64,000 nucleotides of DNA from Microbispora rosea (lineage in GTDB: Bacteria; Actinomycetota; Actinomycetes; Streptosporangiales; Streptosporangiaceae), in contig NZ_FTNI01000013.1 in NCBI RefSeq assembly GCF_900156315.1, positions 1 through 64,000 on the forward strand, read 5' to 3'. The position numbers were made by a program, and so were the translations under genes. Positions 1-8,648 of the stretch are shown here, in pieces. Under the pieces are notes generated by a model, which worked only from the letters and a program-made list of their open reading frames with translations, did not search any database and was not told the origin of the DNA. Each line of letters begins with the position of its first letter. Position 1 is the stretch's first letter.

Positions 1-414
1 GCGCAGCCGGTGCAGCATCGCGGCCGTGGTCTGCGGGTCGAGCAGCGACTGCCCGCCGGCCACCGTGCGCACCGCGCCCACCAGGTCAGAGCCGTGGATC
101 TGCTTGAGCACATAACCGGCCGCCCCGGCCATGACCGCGTTGAACAACGCCTCGTCGTCGGCGTAGGAGGTCAGCATCAGGCAGGCCAGGCCGGGCACCT
201 TCGAGCGCACCTCACGGCAGACGTCCACGCCGCCGCCGTCGGGCAGGCGCACGTCGAGCACCGCCACGTCCGGCTTCAGCGCGGGGATGCGGGCCACGGC
301 CGACTCGGCCGTCCCCGCCTCGCCGACGATCTCGATGTCGTCCTCGGCGTCCAGCAACGCCGCCACCCCACGCCGCACGACCTCGTGGTCGTCCACCAGG
401 AACACCCGAATCAT
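1..414 (-). CDS. NarL/DevR-type response regulator, receiver domain (3' end outside window)
   Basis: The 138 residues present form a CheY-like receiver. They open with MIRVFLVDDHEVVRRG (acidic pocket DDH), have the phospho-acceptor Asp in AVLDVRLPDGGG, the conserved Thr/Ser in LMLTSYAD and the Lys in GYVLKQ. The LuxR-type HTH expected after about residue 145 lies beyond the window edge, so the gene is partial. The ATG at 414 has no ribosome binding site but lies 6 bases after TAGCGT, which fits a leaderless mRNA. The partner kinase is presumably also to the left. It faces away from the lactonase gene. Confidence 0.9.
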   Translation of the reverse strand, partial: MIRVFLVDDHEVVRRGVAALLDAEDDIEIVGEAGTAESAVARIPALKPDVAVLDVRLPDGGGVDVCREVRSKVPGLACLMLTSYADDEALFNAVMAGAAGYVLKQIHGSDLVGAVRTVAGGQSLLDPQTTAAMLHRLR

Positions 415-420
415 GTCTCT

Positions 421-426
421 ACGCTA
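421..426 (-). promoter_or_regulatory. -10 element TAGCGT for leaderless response-regulator transcript
   Basis: TAGCGT on the minus strand is followed by six bases and the ATG at 414. TANNNT at this distance is the usual geometry of leaderless actinobacterial genes. No -35 box is obvious. Confidence 0.5.
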
Positions 427-483
427 TGCCGCGGGCGGGCCGATACCATGCGTATCCCGACGATTTGAGCCTTTGGAGGGCGA

Positions 484-1479
484 ATGTCGCGACCCGGTCT
501 GGTGATCGGCGGCTACACCCCCGACACGGAGGGATCGGGCCCCGGCCTGACGGTGGCCCGGCCGCACGCGGACGGGCGGCTGGAGGCGGTGGCCGAGACG
601 ACCGCGTCCGGGCCGTCGTTCGTCGTCGCGCACCCGCGGCTGCCGCTGCTGTACGCCGTGCTCGAACGCGCAGCGGACGGCGGGCTCGCGGTCTTCGCCG
701 ACGACCCCGGCGACGCCGCCCCCCGGCTGCTGGCCGAGCACCCCAGCGGCGGGTCGCTGCCGTGCCATCTGGCGCTCGACCCCGAGGGCGGGTGGCTGGC
801 GATCGCCAACTACGGCGACGGGACCGTCACGGCCTACCGGCTGGGCGCGGACGGGATGCCCGAGCCCGGGCCGCTGACGTTCCCGCACAAGGGCCGCGGC
901 CCGCATCCGGACCGGCAGGAGGGCCCGCACGCGCACCAGGCGGTCTTCGGGCCCGGCGGCGTGCTGTACGTGACCGACCTCGGCACCGACGAGATGCGCC
1001 GCTTCCTGCCCGGCATGCGCCCGCATCCGGACGGGCCCGTACGGCTGGCCTCCGGCAGCGGCCCCCGGCACTTCCTGCACCACGACGGGCACTGGTACGT
1101 CACCGGAGAGCTCGACGGCACCGTGCGCGTCTACGACGGCGAGTGGCGGGAGGCGGGCGTGGTGCGGGCGAGCGGCGCCGAGGGCGACAACCTGCCCGCT
1201 CACATCGCGCTGTCCGCCGACGGCCGTCACCTGTACGTCACCAACCGCGGGCCGGACACCGTCAGCGTCTTCGAGGTCGACGGGCCCCGCCTCACGATGG
1301 CGGCCGAAGTGCCGTCGGGCGGAAGCTGGCCGCGCCACTTCGCGATCGACGGCGACCGCCTCTACGTCGCCAACCAGCGGTCCGATTCCGTCGCCGTTCT
1401 GGCGCTCAAGGACGGGCTGCCCGGGCCCGCCGAACAGGCGCTGGAGGTGGGCACCCCCTCCTGCGTGCTCATCCGGTAG
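484..1479 (+). CDS. Lactonase family beta-propeller protein
   Basis: This 331-residue protein resembles the PF10282 lactonase family (6-phosphogluconolactonase / muconate cyclase-like seven-bladed propellers). Blade-like repeats with the pattern LYVTNRGPDTVSVF and LYVANQRSDSVAVL recur along the chain. The family motif region HPSGGSLPCHLALDPEGGWL, followed by LAIANYGDGTV, lies near residue 100. The ATG at 484 follows GGAGGGCGA, a good ribosome binding site. No signal peptide is seen, so it is probably cytosolic. The true substrate is unknown; many members are not pentose-pathway enzymes. Confidence 0.85.
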   Translation: MSRPGLVIGGYTPDTEGSGPGLTVARPHADGRLEAVAETTASGPSFVVAHPRLPLLYAVLERAADGGLAVFADDPGDAAPRLLAEHPSGGSLPCHLALDPEGGWLAIANYGDGTVTAYRLGADGMPEPGPLTFPHKGRGPHPDRQEGPHAHQAVFGPGGVLYVTDLGTDEMRRFLPGMRPHPDGPVRLASGSGPRHFLHHDGHWYVTGELDGTVRVYDGEWREAGVVRASGAEGDNLPAHIALSADGRHLYVTNRGPDTVSVFEVDGPRLTMAAEVPSGGSWPRHFAIDGDRLYVANQRSDSVAVLALKDGLPGPAEQALEVGTPSCVLIR

Positions 1480-1483
1480 ATCG

Positions 1484-2353
1484 TCAGCCCACCCGGCCGA
1501 CGCCTCCGACGATCCACACCCGCTGCGCCTGGCCGGTGCTCTGCTGGGTCTCCGGCCGCCACTGGCGGATGTAGACGAGTCCGGGATCGACGAGTTCGGT
1601 GCCGTCGAAGAAGCGCAGCACCTTCTCCCGGTCCCGCGGCGCGTCGTGGGCCTGCGGCACGATGTGCCGGAACAGCTCGACGATCGGCGTGGCCAGCTCG
1701 GGGCGGCTGTCGAAGACGGCGTGACCGATGGCCAGGTAGCTGCCCGGGGCGAGGTGGTCGCGGACCCGGGCCACGCACTTGTACGGCTCGGCGGCGTCGG
1801 GAAGGTACTGCAGCCGGGCCGGGATCAGCACGGCCACCGGCTGCTCGAAGTCGATGAGGCGGAGCATCTCGGGGTCGGCCAGCATCTCCGCCGGGCGCAG
1901 GATCGAGCCGTCCACCACCCCGGTGCCGCGGTCGCGGGCGAGCATGGCCCGCGCGTGGTTGAGCACCACCGGGTCGTCGTCGACGTACACCACGCGGGCG
2001 TCGGGTGCGAGCTCCTGGGCGACCTCGTGCGTGTTGCGGCGGGTCGGCAGCCCGGACGCCACGTTGAGGAACTGCCGCACGCCCTGCCCGACGAGGAAGC
2101 GCACCACCCGCTCCAGGAACTCGCGGGTGTCCACGGCCATCGTCTTGACCTCGGGCGCGATGGTCATCAGCCGCTCGGCGAACTCCCGGTCGGCGGCGAA
2201 GTTGTCCTTGCCTCCGAGCAGGTAGTCGCTCATCCTGGCGATGTTCGCGGTACCGGTGCTGAGGCCCGCGACCTTGGCGGGCCGTTCGCCCCCGCCCAGC
2301 TCCGTGCCGCTCAAACCGCCTCCTCCCTCACGCATCATCAGTCCGCCGGTCAT
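1484..2353 (-). CDS. SAM-dependent methyltransferase, DUF574 family
   Basis: The protein has the layout of the actinobacterial S-adenosyl methyltransferase family DUF574 (PF04672): the N-terminal signature ARMSDYLLGGKDNFAADRE, the SAM site FLNVASGLPTRRNTHE and the acidic strand VVYVDDDPVV. These proteins are abundant in Streptomyces and Streptosporangiales and their substrates are mostly unknown. The ATG at 2353 follows GGAGATA. A TTG at 2314 sits behind a stronger GGAGGAGG, so the real protein may be 13 residues shorter. It lies 7 bases downstream of the DUF4253 gene and is probably co-transcribed with it. It converges on the lactonase gene with a 4-base gap. Confidence 0.88.
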   Translation of the reverse strand: MTGGLMMREGGGGLSGTELGGGERPAKVAGLSTGTANIARMSDYLLGGKDNFAADREFAERLMTIAPEVKTMAVDTREFLERVVRFLVGQGVRQFLNVASGLPTRRNTHEVAQELAPDARVVYVDDDPVVLNHARAMLARDRGTGVVDGSILRPAEMLADPEMLRLIDFEQPVAVLIPARLQYLPDAAEPYKCVARVRDHLAPGSYLAIGHAVFDSRPELATPIVELFRHIVPQAHDAPRDREKVLRFFDGTELVDPGLVYIRQWRPETQQSTGQAQRVWIVGGVGRVG

Positions 2354-2360
2354 TATCTCC

Positions 2361-3176
2361 TTAATCCCACCAGAACGACCAGGCATTCTGGCCCACGATC
2401 TGCTCGGCGTAGTCGGCCAGCGTGCCCGGGCCCTGCAGGATGCTGTCGGGGCAGAACGTCCAGTGCTCGGCCGCCACGCGCAGCGCGTGCGCTGGGGTCG
2501 CGGGCGGCGCCGCGACGCTGAGCTCCAGCGTGTTGAACCCCATGCCGACCACCCGCGCCCCGAACCGCTCCTCCCAGCTGCGCACGACGGCCGCCAGGGG
2601 CACGGTCCACTCGTTGTGGTGCAACGCCCCCTGCCAGCCCATGGCGACCATCGCGTCGGCGCCGCGGTGCACCGCGGCGAGTCCCAGCGGCGTCATCCGC
2701 TCGGCCACCACATCCGCGTACCAGTCGGCGACGACGTCGGGGTCGGCCACGAGCGCGGCGGGCGGCGCGATCCCCGGGCACTCGGCTCCGAACGGCGCGA
2801 GATAGGCCTCGTGGCCCAGCAGCAGGTCCTGCCACGTCTCGGTCATGAACCCGGCCGCGCTGTAGTAGTCGATCTGGCCGGGCGAGTCCGGCGCGATCTG
2901 CCCGGCCGACCAGGGCTGCACGCCGTCCTCCAGCAGCACCGGCCACAGGCCCGACCGGGGGTGCTCGGCGCGCAGCCGGGCCCACAGCCCGGCCGGCACC
3001 GGCTCGTCGCTCAGCCAGAACGAGGGGTGGTGATGGGTGCGCAGCTTGTCGTAGTCGGGGTCCGGCCACACGAGGGACCCGGACGGCAGCTCGACGGACA
3101 GCACCCGGCCGTCGCCGCCGTCGCCGAACAGCAGCTCCAGACCCGTGGGGAGCCGCCGACGCTCGTGAACCGACAT
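2361..3176 (-). CDS. DUF4253 domain-containing protein
   Basis: A 271-residue soluble protein with no signal peptide or membrane segment. The C-terminal half (about 160-271) carries the DUF4253 features seen in actinobacteria: WYADVVAERMTPLGL, the ALHHNEWTVPLAAVVRSWE segment, and the ending HWTFCPDSILQGPGTL followed by WSFWWD. The function of the domain is unknown. It is the first gene of a likely two-gene unit with the DUF574 methyltransferase. Confidence 0.8.
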   Translation of the reverse strand: MSVHERRRLPTGLELLFGDGGDGRVLSVELPSGSLVWPDPDYDKLRTHHHPSFWLSDEPVPAGLWARLRAEHPRSGLWPVLLEDGVQPWSAGQIAPDSPGQIDYYSAAGFMTETWQDLLLGHEAYLAPFGAECPGIAPPAALVADPDVVADWYADVVAERMTPLGLAAVHRGADAMVAMGWQGALHHNEWTVPLAAVVRSWEERFGARVVGMGFNTLELSVAAPPATPAHALRVAAEHWTFCPDSILQGPGTLADYAEQIVGQNAWSFWWD

Positions 3177-3234
3177 GCGCCAATAATGTCGGACCCGGCC
3201 TCGGCGCGTCCCGTGAGGGCGATCATTACGGGGG

Positions 3235-4206
3235 TCACGGAACGTCGAGCCGGCACAATCCCTCGGCCAGAACCTTCGTGGTCAGACGCGTACGGCTGTC
3301 GCAGCCCAGCTTGGCGAAGATGTGCTCCAGATGGGTCGTCACGGTGCGCACGCTCAGGACGAGCGCGGCGGCGATCTGCGGGTTGGAGTCGCCCTGCGCG
3401 ACCCGGGTGAGCACCTCGATCTCCCGCGAGGTCAGGTCGTAGGGCAGGGCGCACGGGCGCTCGGCGATGACCGCGCCCTGGATGGAGCCGTGGAAGCCGA
3501 CGCCGGCCCGGTGGAGGCGCAGCTCGCGCCACTGGCCGGTGCCGTCCAGCCACAGTCCCCGGCGCGACAGCTCGCGGGAGTCGATGAACGCCCTGGCCAG
3601 CTCCGCCATCGCCGGCTCGGCCGCGAGCGCCTCCGACGGGGGCCACCCGGCCACGTCCCTGCGCCGCCCGCCCCGTTCGTACGCCACGGCGTGGAACCCG
3701 GGCGGCAGGCCGAGCGGGTCGATGACGCAGCGGGTCACGTCGGTGAGGTGGGCCAGGGCGGGGGAGACCGCGCTGATCACCGCGGGCGCCTCGGGCGGCA
3801 GGTCCGCGCGGGAGTTGACGTGCAGCAGCCCGGTGTAGCGCCCGCCGGTCAGGAACAGCGGCGTGGTGATCCCCGCGCGCCAGCCGTACGGCTCCAGATG
3901 GCGGCGGAAGTAACGCTCGGTGCCGGGGGAGCCCATGACGACGGGCGTGCGCAGCGACATGGCCCGGCGGTAGGCGTCGAGCCGGGCGTACTCCTCCGCG
4001 GCGTCGTCGTCCACCCGCGCGTACCCCGACGCCACCAGCGACCGGTGCCGGCCGGTCGCCGGGTCGAACGCGACGAACTCGTAGGCCTCCACGGGGATGA
4101 CCTCGCCCAATGCGGTCATCGCCCCATGCGCCCCCTGCCGGGCCACCTGAAAGCCGAGTTCGGCGACGGCGTGCAGGCTCCGCGCGCTGAGGCTGATTGC
4201 GTCCAT
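3235..4206 (-). CDS. LuxR-family transcriptional regulator
   Basis: A 323-residue protein. The last 65 residues are a clear LuxR/GerE helix-turn-helix (LTSREIEVLTRVAQGDSNPQ, then VRTVTTHLEHIFAKLGC). The N-terminal 200 residues look like a GAF-type sensory domain (CPLFLTGG-like core, here ITTPLFLTGGRYTGLLHVNS), as in free-standing actinobacterial LuxR regulators not phosphorylated by kinases. The ATG at 4206 follows GGAGGATCC, an excellent site. It is transcribed away from the peptide ABC transporter, so that transporter is a reasonable target. The ligand is unknown. Confidence 0.85.
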   Translation of the reverse strand: MDAISLSARSLHAVAELGFQVARQGAHGAMTALGEVIPVEAYEFVAFDPATGRHRSLVASGYARVDDDAAEEYARLDAYRRAMSLRTPVVMGSPGTERYFRRHLEPYGWRAGITTPLFLTGGRYTGLLHVNSRADLPPEAPAVISAVSPALAHLTDVTRCVIDPLGLPPGFHAVAYERGGRRRDVAGWPPSEALAAEPAMAELARAFIDSRELSRRGLWLDGTGQWRELRLHRAGVGFHGSIQGAVIAERPCALPYDLTSREIEVLTRVAQGDSNPQIAAALVLSVRTVTTHLEHIFAKLGCDSRTRLTTKVLAEGLCRLDVP

Positions 4207-4326
4207 GGATCCTCCATGTTCAGCCTGCCGGGTAAAGGTCCCGCAAGGAATACGTAAAGTCTCCGATGCAGTCGGCGGCCCCGTTTCCTACCCTCACCCG
4301 CAACACGACGGAGAGGTGGAGGGCCA

Positions 4327-5931
4327 GTGAGGGTCACGAGAAGCCGGGCGGCCGCCCTCGCTGTGGCGGCCATCATGCTGAGCGGCGGGTGCGGGGGAGG
4401 GTCGTCGTCAAACGACGGCGGCGGTGGCGGCAAGGGAGCGAACGCGTTCTCGGTCGCGCTGACCGAACCCGATCATCTCACTCCGGGCAACACCTCCAGC
4501 GACTACTCGATCACGGTGCTGGACACGCTCTTCGAGACTCCGGTCTCCATCGACGCGGCCAGCGGCAAGCCCGTGATGCGGGCGGCCGAGTCGGTGAACA
4601 GCACCGACCAGAAGGTCTGGACGATCAAATTCAAGGCGGGGCAGAAGTTCAGCAACGGCGAGCCGGTCACGGCGCAGAGCTTCGCCGACTCCTGGAACGC
4701 CACGGCCTACGGCCCCAACGGGTGGACGAACAACTACTACTTCGCCAACATCGAGGGCTACGACAAGCTCAACCCCGAGAAGGGCGACCCGTCCACGGAC
4801 AAGATGAGCGGCCTCAAGGTGGTGGACGACACCACGCTCGAGGTGACGCTCACCGCGCCGTTCAGTCAGTTTCCGATCACGCTCGCCTACATCGCGTTCG
4901 CGCCGATGCCCAAGGCGGCGTTCAGCGACCTCAAGGCGTTCGACCAGGCGCCGGTCGGCAACGGGCCCTTCGTGCTCGACGGCGCCTGGGAGCACAACCA
5001 GCAGATCAAGATCAAGCGGTCGCCGTCCTACACCGGCGAGCGTGCGGCCAAGGCCGACGCGGTCACCTTCAAGATCTACGCCAGCCGCGACACGGCGTGG
5101 ACCGACCTGCGGGCCGGCCGGGTGGACCTGATGACGACGGTCCCGCCCGCCAGCACGGGCGAGGCGAAGAAGCTGCTCGGCGACCGCTTCGTGCAGACCC
5201 CCGACGGCACGATGGACTACCTGGGCTTCCCGACCTTCGACAAGCGGTTCGCCAGCGCTGACCTGCGCAAGGCGTTCTCCATGGCCATCGACCGGCAGGC
5301 CATCGTGGACGCGGTCTACGACGGCGCGTTCAAGCCGATGGCGTCCCTGCTGGCGCCGCTGGTGCCCGGCTACCGGGAGAACGCCTGCGGCGAGGCGTGC
5401 ACGTACGACCCCGCCAAGGCCAAGGCGCTGTTCGACCAGGCCGGGGGCTTCAGCGGCACGCTGAACCTGTGGTTCTCCAACGCCGACCCCAGCTACGAGC
5501 AGTGGATGACCGCGGTCGCCAACCAGCTCAAGCAGAACCTCGGCATCTCCGACATCAAGTTCCGCAAGATCCCGGCCGCCGACTACCTGTCGACCCTGCG
5601 CCAGCGCAAGGAGGACGGTCCGTACCGCAACAACTGGGTCATGGACTACCCGAGCCCCCAGGACTACCTCGAGTACATGTGGGGCGCGGGCAACCGGATG
5701 GGCTGGGAGAACAAGGAGTTCGACGACCTGATCAAGCAGGCGAACTCGGCGCCCAGCCTGGACGCCAGCCTGCCGCTCTACCAGAAGGCCGAGGACGTCG
5801 CGCTGGCCGACATGCCGATGATCCCGCTGTGGAACTGGCAGAACCAGGTCGGCTTCACCAGCCGGCTGAGCGGCGTGAACGTGACTCCGTACAGCAAGAA
5901 CCTGTACACGATCAGCGTGAAGCAGGGGTGA
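4327..5931 (+). CDS. Peptide/oligopeptide ABC transporter substrate-binding lipoprotein
   Basis: 534 residues of the SBP_bac_5 type (OppA/DppA). An N-terminal lipoprotein signal ends at the Cys of MLSGGCGGG, followed by a Gly/Ser/Asn-rich linker. Family landmarks are WTIKFKAGQKFSNGEPVTA, the KRSPSY strand and the DLRKAFSMAIDR segment. The GTG at 4327 has GGTGGAGGGCCA upstream. Two permease genes follow at once, giving an SBP-permease-permease unit. The substrate cannot be read from sequence; peptides are the default. Confidence 0.92.
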   Translation: MRVTRSRAAALAVAAIMLSGGCGGGSSSNDGGGGGKGANAFSVALTEPDHLTPGNTSSDYSITVLDTLFETPVSIDAASGKPVMRAAESVNSTDQKVWTIKFKAGQKFSNGEPVTAQSFADSWNATAYGPNGWTNNYYFANIEGYDKLNPEKGDPSTDKMSGLKVVDDTTLEVTLTAPFSQFPITLAYIAFAPMPKAAFSDLKAFDQAPVGNGPFVLDGAWEHNQQIKIKRSPSYTGERAAKADAVTFKIYASRDTAWTDLRAGRVDLMTTVPPASTGEAKKLLGDRFVQTPDGTMDYLGFPTFDKRFASADLRKAFSMAIDRQAIVDAVYDGAFKPMASLLAPLVPGYRENACGEACTYDPAKAKALFDQAGGFSGTLNLWFSNADPSYEQWMTAVANQLKQNLGISDIKFRKIPAADYLSTLRQRKEDGPYRNNWVMDYPSPQDYLEYMWGAGNRMGWENKEFDDLIKQANSAPSLDASLPLYQKAEDVALADMPMIPLWNWQNQVGFTSRLSGVNVTPYSKNLYTISVKQG

Positions 5932-5938
5932 CACAAGG

Positions 5939-6868
5939 GTGAGGTACGCCGCGCAGCGCCTGGCCCAGGCGATCCCGGTGTTCTTCGCGACCACCTTCCT
6001 GATCTACGCGATGGTGTTCGCGCTGCCGGGCGACCCGATCCTGGCGCTCGCGGGCGACAAGCCGGTGCCCGAGCAGGTGCTCGCCGTGATGCGGGCGCGC
6101 TACCACCTCGACGAGCCGCTGCTCGTGCAGTACGGCCGCTACATGCTCGGGGTGTTCCAGGGAAACCTGGGGGAGACCTTCACCGGCCAGCCGGTGAGCG
6201 AGCTCCTCCAGGACCGATGGTCGGTCACCGCGCAGCTCGCGCTGACCGCCTGGATCTTCGAGCTCGCCGTCGGCATCGGCCTCGGCGTCCTGGCCGGGCT
6301 GCGCCGCGGCGGGGCCGCCGACACGGCGGTGCTCGCCGGCACCACGTTCGTCATCGCGGTCCCGGTGTTCGTGGTCGGGTACACGGCCCAGATCGTGCTG
6401 GGCCTCAATCTGGGGCTGTTCCCGACCGCGGGGACCGACGAGGGCTGGCCGGGCAGCTACCTGCTGCCCGGCATGGTCCTCGGCTCGTTCGGCCTGGCGT
6501 ACGTCGCCAGGCTCACCCGCACCTCTCTCGTGGAGAACCTGCGGGCCGACTACGTGCGGACGGCGACCGCGAAGGGCCTGTCCCGGCGCCGGGTGGTGGG
6601 GCTGCACGCGCTGCGCAACTCGCTCATCCCGGTCGTGACCTACCTCGGGGTCGACTTCGGCAACCTGATGGCCGGGGCGGTCGTCACCGAGGGCATCTTC
6701 AATCTGCCCGGCATCGGCCAGCAGGTGTTCCAGTCCATCCAGCTCCAGGAGGGTCCGGTCGTCGTCGGAGTCGTCACCCTGCTCGTCATGATCTTCATTC
6801 TCGCCAACCTGGCCGTCGACCTGCTGTACGGCGTGCTCGACCCGAGGATCCGCCGTGCTCGCGCGTGA
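5939..6868 (+). CDS. ABC transporter permease, DppB/OppB type
   Basis: 309 residues with six expected membrane helices. It starts RYAAQRLAQAIPVFFATTFL, as DppB proteins do. The cytoplasmic EAA loop is ADYVRTATAKGLSRRRVVGL, with the following R-N-S-L-I-P. It starts 8 bases after the binding-protein stop (GTG at 5939) and overlaps the next permease gene by 14 bases, so the three genes form one unit. It should dimerise with the 6855-7694 product. No ATPase gene follows. Confidence 0.92.
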   Translation: MRYAAQRLAQAIPVFFATTFLIYAMVFALPGDPILALAGDKPVPEQVLAVMRARYHLDEPLLVQYGRYMLGVFQGNLGETFTGQPVSELLQDRWSVTAQLALTAWIFELAVGIGLGVLAGLRRGGAADTAVLAGTTFVIAVPVFVVGYTAQIVLGLNLGLFPTAGTDEGWPGSYLLPGMVLGSFGLAYVARLTRTSLVENLRADYVRTATAKGLSRRRVVGLHALRNSLIPVVTYLGVDFGNLMAGAVVTEGIFNLPGIGQQVFQSIQLQEGPVVVGVVTLLVMIFILANLAVDLLYGVLDPRIRRARA

Positions 6869-7694
6869 CGCCTGGGCGGAGCTGCGCGGCCGGGTGATCT
6901 TCTGGTTCTCCGCCGCCGTCCTGCTGGTGGCCCTGGCGATGGCGGCCTTCCCCGGGCTGTTCGCCCGCCTCGGCCCCAACGAGGCCTGCAACCTGCGCAT
7001 GTCGAAGCACGGCCCGGCCGACGGCGCGCTGTTCGGGTACGACCTGCAGGGCTGCGACTACTGGTCGCAGGTCGTGCACGGCACCCGGGCGTCCATCGTG
7101 GTCGGCGTCGCGGTCACCGTCTTCGCCCTGCTGATCTCCATCGTGCTCGGGCTGGTCGGCGGCTACTACGGCGGCGTCGCCGACGCGCTCATCTCCCGGA
7201 TCACTGACGTGTTCTTCGGCATCCCGTTCGTGCTGGGCGCGACCGTCGTGCTGGTCGCCTTCCCCGACCACGGGATATGGGCGATGACGCTGGTCCTCGT
7301 GCTGCTCGGCTGGACGACCATGACCCGGCTGATGCGCGGCCAGGTCATCGCGGTCAAGGACATGGACTTCGTCGCCGCGGCCCGCATGCTGGGGGCGCGC
7401 GACCGCAGGCTGATGTTCCGGCACATCCTGCCCAACGCGATCGCACCGGTCATCGTGGTGGCCATGCTGAACGTCGGCAACGTCATCGCTGGCGAGGCCA
7501 CCCTCGACTACCTCGGCGTCGGCCTGCAGTACCCCGACGTGTCGTGGGGCCTGCAGCTGAACATCGCCCAGACGTTCTTCGCCGATCACCCGCACCTGCT
7601 GGTCTTCCCCGCGCTGTTCCTCACCGCCACCGTGCTGAGCTTCCTCATGCTCGGCGACGTCGTCCGCGACGCCCTCGACCCCCGCCTGCGCTGA
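6855..7694 (+). CDS. ABC transporter permease, DppC/OppC type
   Basis: 279 residues. An N-terminal anchor is followed by a periplasmic segment containing CNLRMSKHGPADG and the DppC landmark FGYDLQGCDYWSQVVHGTR. The EAA loop is MDFVAAARMLGARDRRLMFR. The GTG at 6855 lies within the end of the preceding permease gene. The nucleotide-binding subunits usually encoded next (DppD, DppF) are absent: the next gene is an alpha/beta hydrolase. The transporter must borrow ATPases from elsewhere or be incomplete. Confidence 0.92.
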   Translation: MLARDAWAELRGRVIFWFSAAVLLVALAMAAFPGLFARLGPNEACNLRMSKHGPADGALFGYDLQGCDYWSQVVHGTRASIVVGVAVTVFALLISIVLGLVGGYYGGVADALISRITDVFFGIPFVLGATVVLVAFPDHGIWAMTLVLVLLGWTTMTRLMRGQVIAVKDMDFVAAARMLGARDRRLMFRHILPNAIAPVIVVAMLNVGNVIAGEATLDYLGVGLQYPDVSWGLQLNIAQTFFADHPHLLVFPALFLTATVLSFLMLGDVVRDALDPRLR

Positions 7695-7781
7695 CCCGGG
7701 CCCCGGCTCCGCCGAACAGCATGGACAAACGAGACATCGCGGGTGAACCTGGGGAGGAGGGGGAGTCGCGGGGAGATCGCC

Positions 7782-8648
7782 TTGACCCAATTGGTGGTGG
7801 CGCCGGATGGCAGAAGGCTCGCGGTCGAGCAACGGGGGGAGCCGGACGGGCATGCCGTCTTTCTGCTGCACGGCACGCCCGGCAGCAGGGTGGGCCCCTC
7901 ACCGAGGGCGACCGTGCTCTACCGGCTGGGCATCCGGCTGATCACCTTCGACCGCCCAGGATATGGGCGCTCGGACCGCCTGGAGGGCAGGAGGGTCGCC
8001 GACGTCGCGGCCGACGTGGTGACGATCGCGGACGCGCTCGGCGTCGGCAGGTTCGCCGTCGTAGGCAGGTCGGGTGGGGCCCCGCACGCGCTCGCCTGCG
8101 CCGCGCTGCTGCCCGACCGGCTGACCAGGGCCGCCGCGCTGGTCGCGCTCGCCCCTCGTGAAGCGGAGGGGCTCGACTGGTTCGACGGCATGACGGAGTC
8201 GAACGTGGTGGAGTATCGGCTCGCGCTGGCCGGCCCGGGCGCGGTCGCGGCGCGGCTGACGCGGGCCGCCGAGCAGATCCGCGCGGATCCCGCCAGCAAG
8301 GTGGCCGGCCTGTTCCGGGAGGTGCCCGAGTCCGACCGCCGCGTGGTGGCCGACCACGGCATCCGAAGGCTGCTCGTGCGCAACTTCGCCGAGGGGCTCC
8401 GGGAGTCCACGGACGGCTGGGTCGACGACGTGCTGGCCTTCTCCGGGCCGTGGGGGTTCGATCCGGCCGAGATCCGGGTGCCGACCCTGTTGTGGCACGG
8501 GGAGAACGACGTCTTCTCGCCGGTCGGTCACTCCCGCTGGCTCGGCGGGCGGATCCCCGCGGCCACGCTGCGAATCCAGCGGGGCATGGCGCACTTCGGA
8601 GCCTTCGGCGTGCTGCCCGAGGTCCTCCTGTGGCTCGTCCGCACGTGA
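7782..8648 (+). CDS. Alpha/beta hydrolase
   Basis: A single alpha/beta-hydrolase fold protein of about 288 residues. The oxyanion region is FLLHGTPGSR, the nucleophile elbow is VVGRSGGAPHALA (Ser in GRSGG), the acid is probably Asp in WHGENDVFSP, and the His is in GMAHFG. I place the start at TTG 7782 because GGGGAG sits 6 bases upstream; a GTG at 7743 would add 13 residues with a poor site. The substrate is unknown. Its stop abuts the stop of the convergent fxsT gene with no spacer. Confidence 0.85.
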   Translation: MTQLVVAPDGRRLAVEQRGEPDGHAVFLLHGTPGSRVGPSPRATVLYRLGIRLITFDRPGYGRSDRLEGRRVADVAADVVTIADALGVGRFAVVGRSGGAPHALACAALLPDRLTRAAALVALAPREAEGLDWFDGMTESNVVEYRLALAGPGAVAARLTRAAEQIRADPASKVAGLFREVPESDRRVVADHGIRRLLVRNFAEGLRESTDGWVDDVLAFSGPWGFDPAEIRVPTLLWHGENDVFSPVGHSRWLGGRIPAATLRIQRGMAHFGAFGVLPEVLLWLVRT

